Shown here: in pieces, positions 1 to 6,304 of the stretch
Layout: each line of letters starts with the position of its first letter
Position numbering within the stretch: position 1 is the stretch's first letter
Source of the DNA: Flavobacteriaceae bacterium
Lineage (GTDB): Bacteria > Bacteroidota > Bacteroidia > Flavobacteriales > Flavobacteriaceae
Direction of reading: 5' to 3'
DNA: 7,701 nucleotides
NCBI GenBank assembly: GCA_023141985.1
Contig: JAGLKH010000159.1
Span: 1 to 7,701, forward strand
Position numbers and translations under genes: made by a program
Notes under the pieces: generated by a model
What the model was told of the DNA's origin: nothing
What the model saw: only the letters and a program-made list of their open reading frames with translations
Database searches by the model: none

Positions 1-1121
1 TTACCTCCAAGAATAATTAATCGTTCGATTACATTACGAAGCTCCCTAATATTTCCTGTCCAATCGTATTCTTGCAAAAGTTTTGTAGCTTTATTTGAAA
101 ACGATTTTTTTGCAATACCCTGTTCTGAAGCAATTTTATCGGAAAAATAATTTATTAAAAGCGGAATATCTTCTCTTCTATCATTTAAGGCTGGAACATC
201 TATAAGTATAACTGCTAATCTGTGGTATAAATCTTCACGAAATTTACCTTTCTTGATTTCTTCTTTTAGATTTTTATTTGTTGCTGCTATTACTCGAACA
301 TCTACTTTAATGTCTCTGTCACTACCCACTCTCTGAATACGACTTTCTTGCAACGCTCGAAGTACTTTAGCTTGGGCAGAAAGGCTCATATCTCCAACCT
401 CATCAAGAAAAATAGTTCCTCCATTGGCAGCTTCAAATTTTCCTGCCCGATCTTTATTGGCACTTGTAAATGCTCCTTTTACATGACCAAACAATTCACT
501 CTCTATCAATTCAGAAGGTATTGCTGCACAATTGACTTCTATCATTGGCCCTCTGGCACGTTGGCTTTTTTCGTGTAACCAATGTGCTACCAATTCTTTC
601 CCTGTTCCGTTAGATCCTGTAATTAAAACTCTAGCGTCAGTTTGAGCAACTTTATCAATCATATCTTTGACTTTTAAAATGGCTTTACTCTCTCCTATCA
701 TTTCGTATTTTTTGCTTACTTTCTTTTTAAGCATTTTGTTTTCTACTACAAGCTCTTTTCTATCTAAAGCATTGCGAACAGTATTTAAAAGACGGTTTAA
801 ATCTGGTGGTTTTGAAATATAATCGAATGCTCCAAGACGCATTGTATTTACAGCAGTATCCAAATCGCCATGACCAGAAATCATTACAACAGGAATCTCT
901 GGTTTTAGTTTTTTTATTGCTTCTAAAACTTCAACACCATCCATTTTTGGCATCTTAATATCACAGAGTACTAAATCGTAATCGTCTTTTCTTATTTTTT
1001 CAATTCCTATTAATCCATCTTCGGCTTCTTCAAGTTGGTAATTATCACTTTCTTCTGAAAGTATTTTAACTAATACTCTTCTTATTGCTGCTTCGTCTTC
1101 TATGACTAATATTTTTGACAT
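1..1121 (-). CDS. Sigma-54-dependent response regulator, NtrC type (3' end outside window)
   Basis: This is a two-component activator of sigma-54 (RpoN) promoters. The visible 373 codons start MSKILVIEDE. Residues 1-120 form a receiver domain with acidic pocket E8/D9, phospho-acceptor D54 (LCDIKMPKMDG), switch S82 and K104. A charged linker leads to the AAA+ domain: Walker A GSNGTGKE (169-176), the sigma-54 contact loop GAFTSA (216-221), Walker B GGTIFLDEVGD (234-244), the arginine-finger segment FREDLYHRL, and the sensor-2 motif GNIRELRN near the cut. The reading frame is open at base 1; the TTA at bases 1-3 is out of frame. Any C-terminal Fis-type DNA-binding helix lies beyond the edge. It starts 10 bases after the mscS-type stop, so it is probably the last visible gene of the exporter/channel transcript. 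The GAFTSA loop departs from the textbook GAFTGA. No cognate kinase is visible, so the regulon cannot be named. Confidence 0.95.
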   Translation of the reverse strand, partial: MSKILVIEDEAAIRRVLVKILSEESDNYQLEEAEDGLIGIEKIRKDDYDLVLCDIKMPKMDGVEVLEAIKKLKPEIPVVMISGHGDLDTAVNTMRLGAFDYISKPPDLNRLLNTVRNALDRKELVVENKMLKKKVSKKYEMIGESKAILKVKDMIDKVAQTDARVLITGSNGTGKELVAHWLHEKSQRARGPMIEVNCAAIPSELIESELFGHVKGAFTSANKDRAGKFEAANGGTIFLDEVGDMSLSAQAKVLRALQESRIQRVGSDRDIKVDVRVIAATNKNLKEEIKKGKFREDLYHRLAVILIDVPALNDRREDIPLLINYFSDKIASEQGIAKKSFSNKATKLLQEYDWTGNIRELRNVIERLIILGG

Positions 1122-1131
1122 TTTTTATTTT

Positions 1132-1956
1132 TTATTTATTGTATAAATGAACATCTCTTTGTGGATATGGAATAGTTATATTATTCTCTTTAAATAATTG
1201 ATTTACTTTAAACCGAAGGTCACTTTTTGGTATCATAGCTTTAAAACTATTATTTAGCGTGAATATCAATCTAAAATCTAAAGAGCTATCTCCAAAATTC
1301 GTAAACAATACTAAAGGTTCCGGTTTTTTTAAAACACTTGGATGATTTTTTGCTGCTTCTATAAGTAACTTTTTAACTAATTCAACATCACTACCATAAG
1401 CAACACCAACATTAATATTTTCTCGGGTTGCTGTACCATTTTCGGTCCAATTATATAAAATTGATGTAAGATATTTATGATTAGGGATTACAAGCACTTT
1501 ATTATCTATAGTAACTGCTCTTGTTGCTCTTAATTTGATTTCTACAACACGTCCAACTTTTCCATCAATTTCAATAATATCACCTGCATGAACCGATTGG
1601 TCTATTAAAATAAAAATTCCTGAAAGAATATCTTGAAATAAGGTTTGCATCGCAAGTCCAACACCTATTAAAAATGCTGCCGAAGCAGTTAGTATAGCTG
1701 TTAGTTCAACACCCATATTCTGCATAGTAATTAATAATACCACGAGGTAAACAAAATATCGAGAAAAAGTAAATACTGATGTGAATTTTAGTTTATCTTC
1801 TTTTGGTAACTTTCTTGTAACTACTTTTTTTATTAATCTTAAAATAAAAGCTGTAATTATAAAAACAAGTAATACTATCAATATAGCTTTAACAGTAATG
1901 TGTACTGCATCTCCAAGTTTAATATTGTAATTTAAAAATTCGATTAATTTTTCCAT
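1132..1956 (-). CDS. MscS-family small-conductance mechanosensitive channel
   Basis: This inner-membrane channel is expected to open under membrane tension and release small solutes during hypo-osmotic shock, probably as a heptamer. At 274 residues it is close to the length of E. coli MscS (286). Predicted membrane helices lie at about 23-45, 64-83 and 86-118. The third is the pore helix, rich in Ala and Gly (ASAAFLIGVGLAMQTLFQDI). It is followed by the beta-barrel domain (VHAGDIIEIDG, then LVIPNHKYLTSILYNWT) and the family's C-terminal signature IPYPQRDVHL (262-271). No extra N-terminal helices or ligand-binding domain are present, so this is the minimal MscS architecture. It sits 3 bases after the exporter permease stop and 10 bases before the response regulator start, which supports co-transcription. 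Its upstream bases include AGGAT next to the ATG, a weak Shine-Dalgarno-like match. Family assignment is firm; the exact gating threshold or solute cannot be read from sequence. Confidence 0.96.
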   Translation of the reverse strand: MEKLIEFLNYNIKLGDAVHITVKAILIVLLVFIITAFILRLIKKVVTRKLPKEDKLKFTSVFTFSRYFVYLVVLLITMQNMGVELTAILTASAAFLIGVGLAMQTLFQDILSGIFILIDQSVHAGDIIEIDGKVGRVVEIKLRATRAVTIDNKVLVIPNHKYLTSILYNWTENGTATRENINVGVAYGSDVELVKKLLIEAAKNHPSVLKKPEPLVLFTNFGDSSLDFRLIFTLNNSFKAMIPKSDLRFKVNQLFKENNITIPYPQRDVHLYNK

Positions 1957-1959
1957 ATC

Positions 1960-3273
1960 CTAATATTTTAACCATTTGTAGATATCCTTATAACTTGGTT
2001 TTTTCCCATACATTAATATACCAACACGATAAATTTTAGCAGCAAACCAAACTGTAAACATAAAAGTTCCTATTAATAATCCTAAAGATATTAATTGTTG
2101 CCAAATTGGAACACCAAAAGGAATACGCATTAACATAACTACCGGTGACGTAAACGGAATAAACGAAAACACTGTTGATACTGTACCATGAGGATCCTCA
2201 ATAACTGTAAAAATACCTACATATACTGCAAGAATTAATGGCATCAAAATTGGCAGCATAAACTGCTGCGTGTCTGTTTCGTTATCTACTGCTGCACCTA
2301 CTGCTGCGTATAGTGAACTATAAAGTAAGTAACCACCTATAAAGAAAAGTGCAAATGCTATGGTAAGGTTGATTAATGGCAAATTATAAATTGCTGATAT
2401 TGCATTTTGCATCTGCATCTGAGCCTCTGGAAATTCCATAGCTTGTTGCACCATGTCTTGTTGTTGTGTTTGCGTTTCAGCCATATTAATTCCAAATATT
2501 GCAGAAACAACAACGATTAGTATAGTTCCTAAAAGCACCCAAATTACAAACTGTGTAACTCCTGCTAAAGAAGTACCAATTATTTTTCCCATCATTAATT
2601 GAATTGGTTTTACTGAAGAAATTATAATTTCAATAATTCTACTGGTTTTTTCTTCTATAACACTACGCATAATCATGTTACCATAAATAATAATAAACAT
2701 AAATAGTAAATAGCCGGCAAAACCACCAAAAGCCAATTTTACAATGTTATCAATTTTAGAAGATTTTTCACCTTGAAAACTTTCTTGTGCAATATCAATA
2801 TTCGTTTTAGATGTATTTATTTTTTCAACATCTACTCCTTCTTGCTGTAGTTTTAAATTGGTTAACTTTTTTTCCAACTTACCTTCTAAATTAGATATTA
2901 GTGTTAGTGATGGTGTGTCTTCTGAATAAAATTTAATAGTTTTTGAAATTTCAATGATGTCATTTTTATTTTCTATGTGCAGTAAACCATATTCTCCTTT
3001 TTCTTCTACAAGAGCTTTAGCATCTTTTAAAGAGATATTGCTTAATATATTATATTTTGTATACTCAGTATTTTCAAAAATTTCATTTACTAAACCAGAT
3101 TCGTCTAATATTGAAATGGTACGTTCCTTATTATTATTTAACTGCGATAAATAAGCGACTAATGCAAAAAGAGCAATCATTATTATTGGACTTAAAAATG
3201 TCATTATAATGAATGATTTATTTTTAACCTTTGTTAAATATTCTCTCTTTATAATTAAAGGTAAATGGTTCAT
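1960..3273 (-). CDS. ABC-2 type exporter permease (NatB-like)
   Basis: This is the membrane subunit of an ABC exporter, 437 residues, paired with the ATPase encoded just upstream. A first helix at about 21-43 is followed by a large extracytoplasmic domain (about 45-178). Further helices lie near 179-201, 232-262, 298-322, 340-358 and 393-414, with a possible re-entrant segment at 367-385. The cytoplasmic elbow after helix 2, VIEEKTSRIIEIIISSVKP (205-223), is the conserved coupling segment of the NatB/YhaP-like ABC-2 permeases. The loop at 263-291 is unusually rich in Gln and Met and is predicted to face the periplasm. NatB was described as part of a sodium exporter, but relatives have varied or unknown cargo, so the substrate here is not assigned. 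The start is 2 bases after the ATPase stop, and the next gene (MscS-type) begins 3 bases after this stop. Confidence 0.93.
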   Translation of the reverse strand: MNHLPLIIKREYLTKVKNKSFIIMTFLSPIIMIALFALVAYLSQLNNNKERTISILDESGLVNEIFENTEYTKYNILSNISLKDAKALVEEKGEYGLLHIENKNDIIEISKTIKFYSEDTPSLTLISNLEGKLEKKLTNLKLQQEGVDVEKINTSKTNIDIAQESFQGEKSSKIDNIVKLAFGGFAGYLLFMFIIIYGNMIMRSVIEEKTSRIIEIIISSVKPIQLMMGKIIGTSLAGVTQFVIWVLLGTILIVVVSAIFGINMAETQTQQQDMVQQAMEFPEAQMQMQNAISAIYNLPLINLTIAFALFFIGGYLLYSSLYAAVGAAVDNETDTQQFMLPILMPLILAVYVGIFTVIEDPHGTVSTVFSFIPFTSPVVMLMRIPFGVPIWQQLISLGLLIGTFMFTVWFAAKIYRVGILMYGKKPSYKDIYKWLKY

Positions 3274-3275
3274 AT

Positions 3276-4202
3276 TTAGTTATTTTTAACCGTTTGAATA
3301 AAAATATCATTGACAGTTGGCACAAGTTCGTTAAAGTGATTTACTTGTGCATTACTTGTTAAGAAAGTTAATAATTCGTTTGATGATTCATTGTCTTTAA
3401 GCTTAATATTTAGCTTCAAATCATTATTCAAAGATTTGTATATTGCTGGAGAAACATCGAATTTATCTTTAATAATTTGTGTTAACTGCTCTTCATTATC
3501 GGTTACTAAACCAACTTCAAAAGTATTGGTTTTATATTGTCTTTTAATATCTAACAACTTCCCTTCAAGAATTTTATTAGATTCATGAATTAAAACAATG
3601 TCATCACACAATTCTTCAACAGACTCCATGCGATGAGTTGCAAATATAACAGTTGCACCTTCCTCTCTTAACAGTAGAATCTCATCCTTTATTAAATTTG
3701 CATTTATGGGATCGAATCCTGAAAAAGGCTCGTCGAAAATTAAAAGTTTAGGTTGGTGTAATACGGTTACAATAAACTGAATTTTTTGAGCCATTCCTTT
3801 TGAAAGCTCTTGAATTTTTTTATTCCACCAATCTTCAATCTCAAATTTTTCGAACCAGTAATTAAGGCGTTTTTTAGCTTCTGCTTTAGACAATCCTTTT
3901 AATTGTGCTAAATATAATACTTGCTCCCCAACCTTCATCGTTTTATATAATCCACGTTCTTCTGGCAAATAGCCAATATCTTTTATGTGATGTGCTTGTA
4001 ATGGTTCATCATCAAGTAATACACTGCCGCTGTCTGGCAATATAATTTGATTGATTATTCTTATAAGAGTAGTTTTTCCTGCACCATTTGGACCTAAAAG
4101 CCCAAAAATACTTCCTTTCGGAACTGTAATAGAAACATTATTTAATGCTTTAAAATCTCCAAAATTTTTAGAGACCGAATTGGTCACTAATGCGTTCTTC
4201 AT
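3276..4202 (-). CDS. ABC exporter ATP-binding subunit (NatA-like)
   Basis: This is the cytoplasmic ATPase that drives the permease encoded immediately downstream. Over 308 residues it shows Walker A GPNGAGKT (37-44), the segment IGYLPEERGLY (76-86) where the Q-loop would be, signature LSKGM (133-137) in place of LSGGQ, Walker B LLIFDEP (153-159), the D-loop SGFDP (161-165) and the switch histidine H190 (FATHRMES). Residues after about 220 form a C-terminal extension seen in NatA-like subunits. The GYLPEERGLY form, with Glu where Gln is usual, is in my recollection normal for this subfamily, so it should not be read as loss of activity. It is the first gene of the run ATPase-permease-MscS-response regulator. 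The 309 bases before it hold the terminators of the preceding dnaJ operon and a weak candidate promoter. The start at 4202 is preceded by an A-rich leader (AACAACTAC), typical of Bacteroidota. Confidence 0.94.
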   Translation of the reverse strand: MKNALVTNSVSKNFGDFKALNNVSITVPKGSIFGLLGPNGAGKTTLIRIINQIILPDSGSVLLDDEPLQAHHIKDIGYLPEERGLYKTMKVGEQVLYLAQLKGLSKAEAKKRLNYWFEKFEIEDWWNKKIQELSKGMAQKIQFIVTVLHQPKLLIFDEPFSGFDPINANLIKDEILLLREEGATVIFATHRMESVEELCDDIVLIHESNKILEGKLLDIKRQYKTNTFEVGLVTDNEEQLTQIIKDKFDVSPAIYKSLNNDLKLNIKLKDNESSNELLTFLTSNAQVNHFNELVPTVNDIFIQTVKNN

Positions 4203-4234
4203 GTAGTTGTTTTAATTATGATAAATAAGTCTTG

Positions 4235-4260
4235 TAAAGATATTAAATGTTACACTAATA
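4235..4260 (-). promoter_or_regulatory. Weak candidate promoter for the exporter/MscS/response-regulator run
   Basis: On the minus strand TATCTTTA (4242 down to 4235) matches seven of eight positions of the Bacteroidota -7 consensus TAnnTTTG. It lies about 32 bases before the ATPase ATG, a reasonable leader length. The upstream TTTG element is not clear; only a T-rich patch sits at roughly the right distance. A second similar box, TATCTTTT (4299 down to 4292), lies further upstream. In such AT-rich DNA either could be chance. A promoter somewhere here is expected because terminators precede it. Confidence 0.3.
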
Positions 4261-4317
4261 AAATGAACGATTTTATTTTGAAATAATTATTAAAAGATAT
4301 TGAATTGAATACTTCAT

Positions 4318-4353
4318 AAAAACAAAACCCACCCTTAAAAAATTAAGGATGGG
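4318..4353 (-). terminator. Second intrinsic terminator after dnaJ
   Basis: Arms 4328-4338 and 4343-4353 form an 11-bp stem with a 4-base loop. On the minus strand the one non-Watson-Crick position becomes a G-U wobble, while on the plus strand it is a C-A mismatch. The minus strand then continues TTTTGTTTTT, a U-rich release tract; the plus strand has none. Orientation therefore points to transcripts coming from dnaJ, as a backup to the terminator at 4367-4403. Confidence 0.8.
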
Positions 4354-4366
4354 AAAAATTGCTATG

Positions 4367-4403
4367 AAAAAGAAAAATTATCACTAAAATTAATTAGTGA
4401 TAA
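4367..4403 (-). terminator. First intrinsic terminator after dnaJ
   Basis: A perfect 10-bp inverted repeat (TTATCACTAA at 4378-4387, TTAGTGATAA at 4394-4403) with a 6-base loop is followed on the minus strand by TTTTTCTTTTT. The stem is AT-rich and so weaker than that of the second terminator, but the U-tract is good. It lies about 108 bases past the dnaJ stop. Confidence 0.75.
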
Positions 4404-4511
4404 CTCAAATATAATGCTTTTTCTTAAATAATTATTAAAATTGATAAATAACTTTAACATTACAACCCATAACAAGAATTACTTTACAAAAAGATTAATT
4501 TTTGTAAATAC

Positions 4512-5627
4512 TTAAGAAAACATATCTTTTACTTTTTCAAAAAAAGATTTATCTGAACTTTCTGGCTTAGGCTCAAAATGCTCATCATCTCTCATAGACT
4601 CAAAGAATTCTTTTTGTTGTTTGCTTAATGTTTTTGGTGTCCAAACATTAACATGAACTAACAAATCTCCCTTACCGTATCCATTAATACTTGGAATACC
4701 TTTACCTCTTAATCTTAAAATTTTACCTGATTGTACACCAGCATCAATTTTAATTCTAACTTTTCCAGTTACAGCATCAATTTCTTTAGATATTCCTAAA
4801 ATTGCATCTGGAACACTTATATATAAATCATAGTGTAAATTATCTCCTTCACGCTGTAATGTACTGTGCTCTTCTTCTTGAATTGCTACTAACAAATCTC
4901 CCGAAATTCCATTTCCTGGAGGTGAATTTCCTTTACCTGAAACTTTAAGCTGCATGCCATCTACAACTCCAGCCGGAATTTTGATAGAGACTGTCTCTTC
5001 GCTTAAAATCAATCCTTGCGCATCTGCTCCAATAGGTTTTTTATCAATCATTTGGCCAGCACCTCCACAAGTATTACATGGTGCAGACGTCTGCATTCTT
5101 CCCAAAATAGTATTGGTAACTCTTGTAACTTGACCAGAACCATGACATGTAGAACAGGTTTTATAAGTAGTACCCGGAGCGATTATTTTACGCTTTACTT
5201 TTATTTTTTTCTCTACACCATTAGCGATGTCCTCTAAGGTCAATTTTACTCTAATCCGTAAATTACTTCCTTTTACTACACGTTGTCGAGAACCTCCAAA
5301 GCCACTAAAGCCACCACCTCCAAATGCACCTCCAAAAATATCGCCAAACTGACTGAATATGTCATCCATATTCATTCCGCCACCACCAAAACCTCCTGCG
5401 CCATCAAAAGCTTGATGACCATACTGATCGTATCTGGCTTTTTTATCAGGATCGCTTAACACTTCGTAAGCTTCTGCGGCTTGCTTAAATTTTTCTTCGG
5501 CAGATTTATCATCCGGATTTTTATCTGGATGATATTTTAATGCTTTTTTACGATAAGCCTTCTTTATTTCGGTTGCTGTTGCACCTTTATTTATTTTTAA
5601 TATGTCGTAATAATCTTGCTTTGCCAT
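4512..5627 (-). CDS. dnaJ: Chaperone DnaJ (Hsp40) with a reduced zinc domain
   Basis: DnaJ delivers unfolded clients to DnaK and stimulates its ATPase. In 371 residues: J-domain 4-70 with the HPD triad at 33-35; Gly/Phe-rich linker about 76-112; zinc region 158-191; client-binding beta domains about 120-340, interrupted by the zinc region; and a C-terminal tail ending [10 protein letters not shown]. Only two CxxCxGxG motifs are present, CSTCHGSG (158-165) and CNTCGGAG (184-191). Compared with the four-motif E. coli protein these align with motifs II and III, which together form one zinc centre. Motif I is deleted and motif IV is replaced by PIGADAQG, so the other zinc centre is absent. I recall the same reduced form in flavobacterial DnaJ proteins, so this is probably lineage-wide rather than decay. 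The gene follows grpE by 50 bases, and its start is preceded by a hairpin holding AAGGA 7 bases before the ATG. Confidence 0.97.
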   Translation of the reverse strand: MAKQDYYDILKINKGATATEIKKAYRKKALKYHPDKNPDDKSAEEKFKQAAEAYEVLSDPDKKARYDQYGHQAFDGAGGFGGGGMNMDDIFSQFGDIFGGAFGGGGFSGFGGSRQRVVKGSNLRIRVKLTLEDIANGVEKKIKVKRKIIAPGTTYKTCSTCHGSGQVTRVTNTILGRMQTSAPCNTCGGAGQMIDKKPIGADAQGLILSEETVSIKIPAGVVDGMQLKVSGKGNSPPGNGISGDLLVAIQEEEHSTLQREGDNLHYDLYISVPDAILGISKEIDAVTGKVRIKIDAGVQSGKILRLRGKGIPSINGYGKGDLLVHVNVWTPKTLSKQQKEFFESMRDDEHFEPKPESSDKSFFEKVKDMFS

Positions 5628-5653
5628 ATCCCCATCCTTCCCAAAGGGAAGGA
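5628..5653 (-). promoter_or_regulatory. Hairpin enclosing a Shine-Dalgarno-like sequence before dnaJ
   Basis: The dnaJ leader on the minus strand folds TCCTTCCC (5653-5646) against GGGAAGGA (5642-5635) around a TTT loop: 8 perfect pairs, mostly G-C in an AT-rich genome. The 3' arm contains AAGGA, spaced 7 bases from the dnaJ ATG, so the best ribosome-binding sequence in the window would be paired when the hairpin forms. There is no U-tract, so it is not a terminator. Two readings are possible: a structure controlling dnaJ translation, or a copy of a short dispersed palindromic repeat (the core resembles intergenic palindromes I associate with flavobacterial genomes). Confidence 0.6.
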
Positions 5654-5677
5654 AAATTATGTTTAATTAATATACTT

Positions 5678-6196
5678 TTATTGTCCAATAACGACTTTAG
5701 GAAATCGAATTACTTTATCTCCTAAAGCATATCCTTTTTCGATTACCTCAATTATTTTTCCTTTTAAATCCTTACTTGGTGCTGGAATTTGAGTTATTGC
5801 CTCATGGTCATCAGCATTAAAAACATCTCCTTGTTCTACTTTAACTTGAACTAATCCTTTAGATTTTAAAGTATCGTTTAATTTATTGCTTATAAGTTCT
5901 ACACCTTTAAGCAAATCTTTATCCTTAGATTTCGAAATTTCAGAATGTGCACGATCAAAATCATCAAGAATTGGCAATAACGATATCATTACATCCTGAC
6001 TTGCAGTTTTAAATAGCTCAATACGTTCTTTTGTTGTACGCTTTTTATAGTTTTCAAATTCAGCAAATAAACGCAAAAACTTATCTTTTTCTTTCTGTAA
6101 GTCTTCTTGTAGCTGCTCTTCGACTGAAATCTCTTCTACTAGCTGTTCTTCCATTTGCTCTTCTATAATATCTTCTTTCTTATTTTTCTTACTCAT
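5678..6196 (-). CDS. grpE: Nucleotide exchange factor GrpE
   Basis: GrpE is the cytoplasmic homodimeric cofactor that releases ADP from DnaK, completing the DnaK-DnaJ-GrpE folding cycle. The protein has 172 residues. It starts with a very acidic, Glu/Gln-rich tail (8-36), followed by the long dimerising helix (about 36-110; LRLFAEFENYKKRTTKER is the conserved stretch) and a C-terminal beta domain that contacts DnaK (about 115-172). The C-terminal domain carries DDHEAI (129-134) and the family signature GYALGDKVIRFPKVVIGQ, where RFPKV replaces the more common RPAKV. It is the first gene of a two-gene operon with dnaJ. dnaK and hrcA are not adjacent and I saw no CIRCE element (TTAGCACTC-N9-GAGTGCTAA). 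A well-formed promoter lies about 50 bases upstream of the start, in a region shared with the divergent yceI-type gene. Confidence 0.97.
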   Translation of the reverse strand: MSKKNKKEDIIEEQMEEQLVEEISVEEQLQEDLQKEKDKFLRLFAEFENYKKRTTKERIELFKTASQDVMISLLPILDDFDRAHSEISKSKDKDLLKGVELISNKLNDTLKSKGLVQVKVEQGDVFNADDHEAITQIPAPSKDLKGKIIEVIEKGYALGDKVIRFPKVVIGQ

Positions 6197-6224
6197 ACTT
6201 TAATCAACTATAATTATTCAAAAT

Positions 6225-6239
6225 TTTAACTACGTTAAA
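6225..6239. promoter_or_regulatory. Dyad TTTAAC-N3-GTTAAA at the expected grpE transcript start
   Basis: Two perfect 6-base arms (6225-6230 and 6234-6239) flank a 3-base centre. The dyad falls within the first bases after the predicted grpE start point (about 6241-6243). That is a plausible operator position, or a weak hairpin at the 5' end of the mRNA. No known regulator is assigned, and chance is possible in AT-rich DNA. Confidence 0.3.
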
Positions 6240-6246
6240 CAGTTGG

Positions 6247-6279
6247 CAAAAGTACTGCCATTATTATTAAAATGTCAAA
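6247..6279 (-). promoter_or_regulatory. Promoter of grpE-dnaJ, Bacteroidota type
   Basis: On the minus strand TACTTTTG (6254-6247) is a perfect TAnnTTTG box and TTTG (6279-6276) is a perfect -33 element, separated by 21 bases. Both fit the published Bacteroidota sigma-A promoter pattern. The -33 element lies inside a tandem 8-base duplication (plus-strand AAAATGTC at 6269-6276 and 6277-6284). A 5-base inverted repeat, TGGCA (6244-6248) and TGCCA (6256-6260), brackets the -7 box. The predicted leader is about 45-50 bases. Confidence 0.75.
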
Positions 6280-6304
6280 ATGTCATTAATTAATTTTATT
6301 TTTT

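Larger units (their letters stand above)
4203..4511. other. Gene-free spacer between dnaJ and the exporter operon
   Basis: No plausible coding region is seen on either strand. The stretch is almost entirely A+T. It holds two intrinsic terminators for minus-strand transcripts (listed separately), a weak 10-bp dyad just past the dnaJ stop (4483-4492 with 4499-4508, no U-tract after it), and an exact 15-base direct repeat at 4281-4295 and 4426-4440 whose core AATAATTATT is self-complementary. Near the exporter start is a candidate promoter. The terminators split the minus-strand genes into two transcription units. Confidence 0.8.

Noticed and set aside
348..578. A 76-codon plus-strand open frame.
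   Set aside because: It lies wholly inside the response regulator's AAA+ domain on the opposite strand, where motif conservation is clear. Its product matches nothing and is a shadow frame.
3960..3977. Glu in place of the Q-loop Gln and LSKGM in place of LSGGQ in the ABC ATPase, considered as signs of a dead enzyme.
   Set aside because: Walker A, Walker B, D-loop and switch His are all intact, and the YLPEERGLY form is, as I recall, usual in this NatA-like subfamily.
4483..4508. A perfect 10-bp dyad just after the dnaJ stop, considered as a terminator.
   Set aside because: The stem is almost all A-T and the minus strand has no U-tract after it, so it is too weak. The two hairpins further downstream fit far better.
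5597..5635. A 12-codon open frame (ATG at 5635, TAA at 5597, minus strand) overlapping the dnaJ start out of frame.
   Set aside because: Its ATG directly abuts the AAGGA sequence, leaving no proper spacing, while dnaJ's ATG has ideal 7-base spacing. A frame this short is expected by chance.
5540..5725. A 61-codon plus-strand open frame across the dnaJ start, the spacer and the grpE end.
   Set aside because: It is antisense to two certain genes and is created partly by the GC-rich palindrome between them. No start-site support or recognisable domain.
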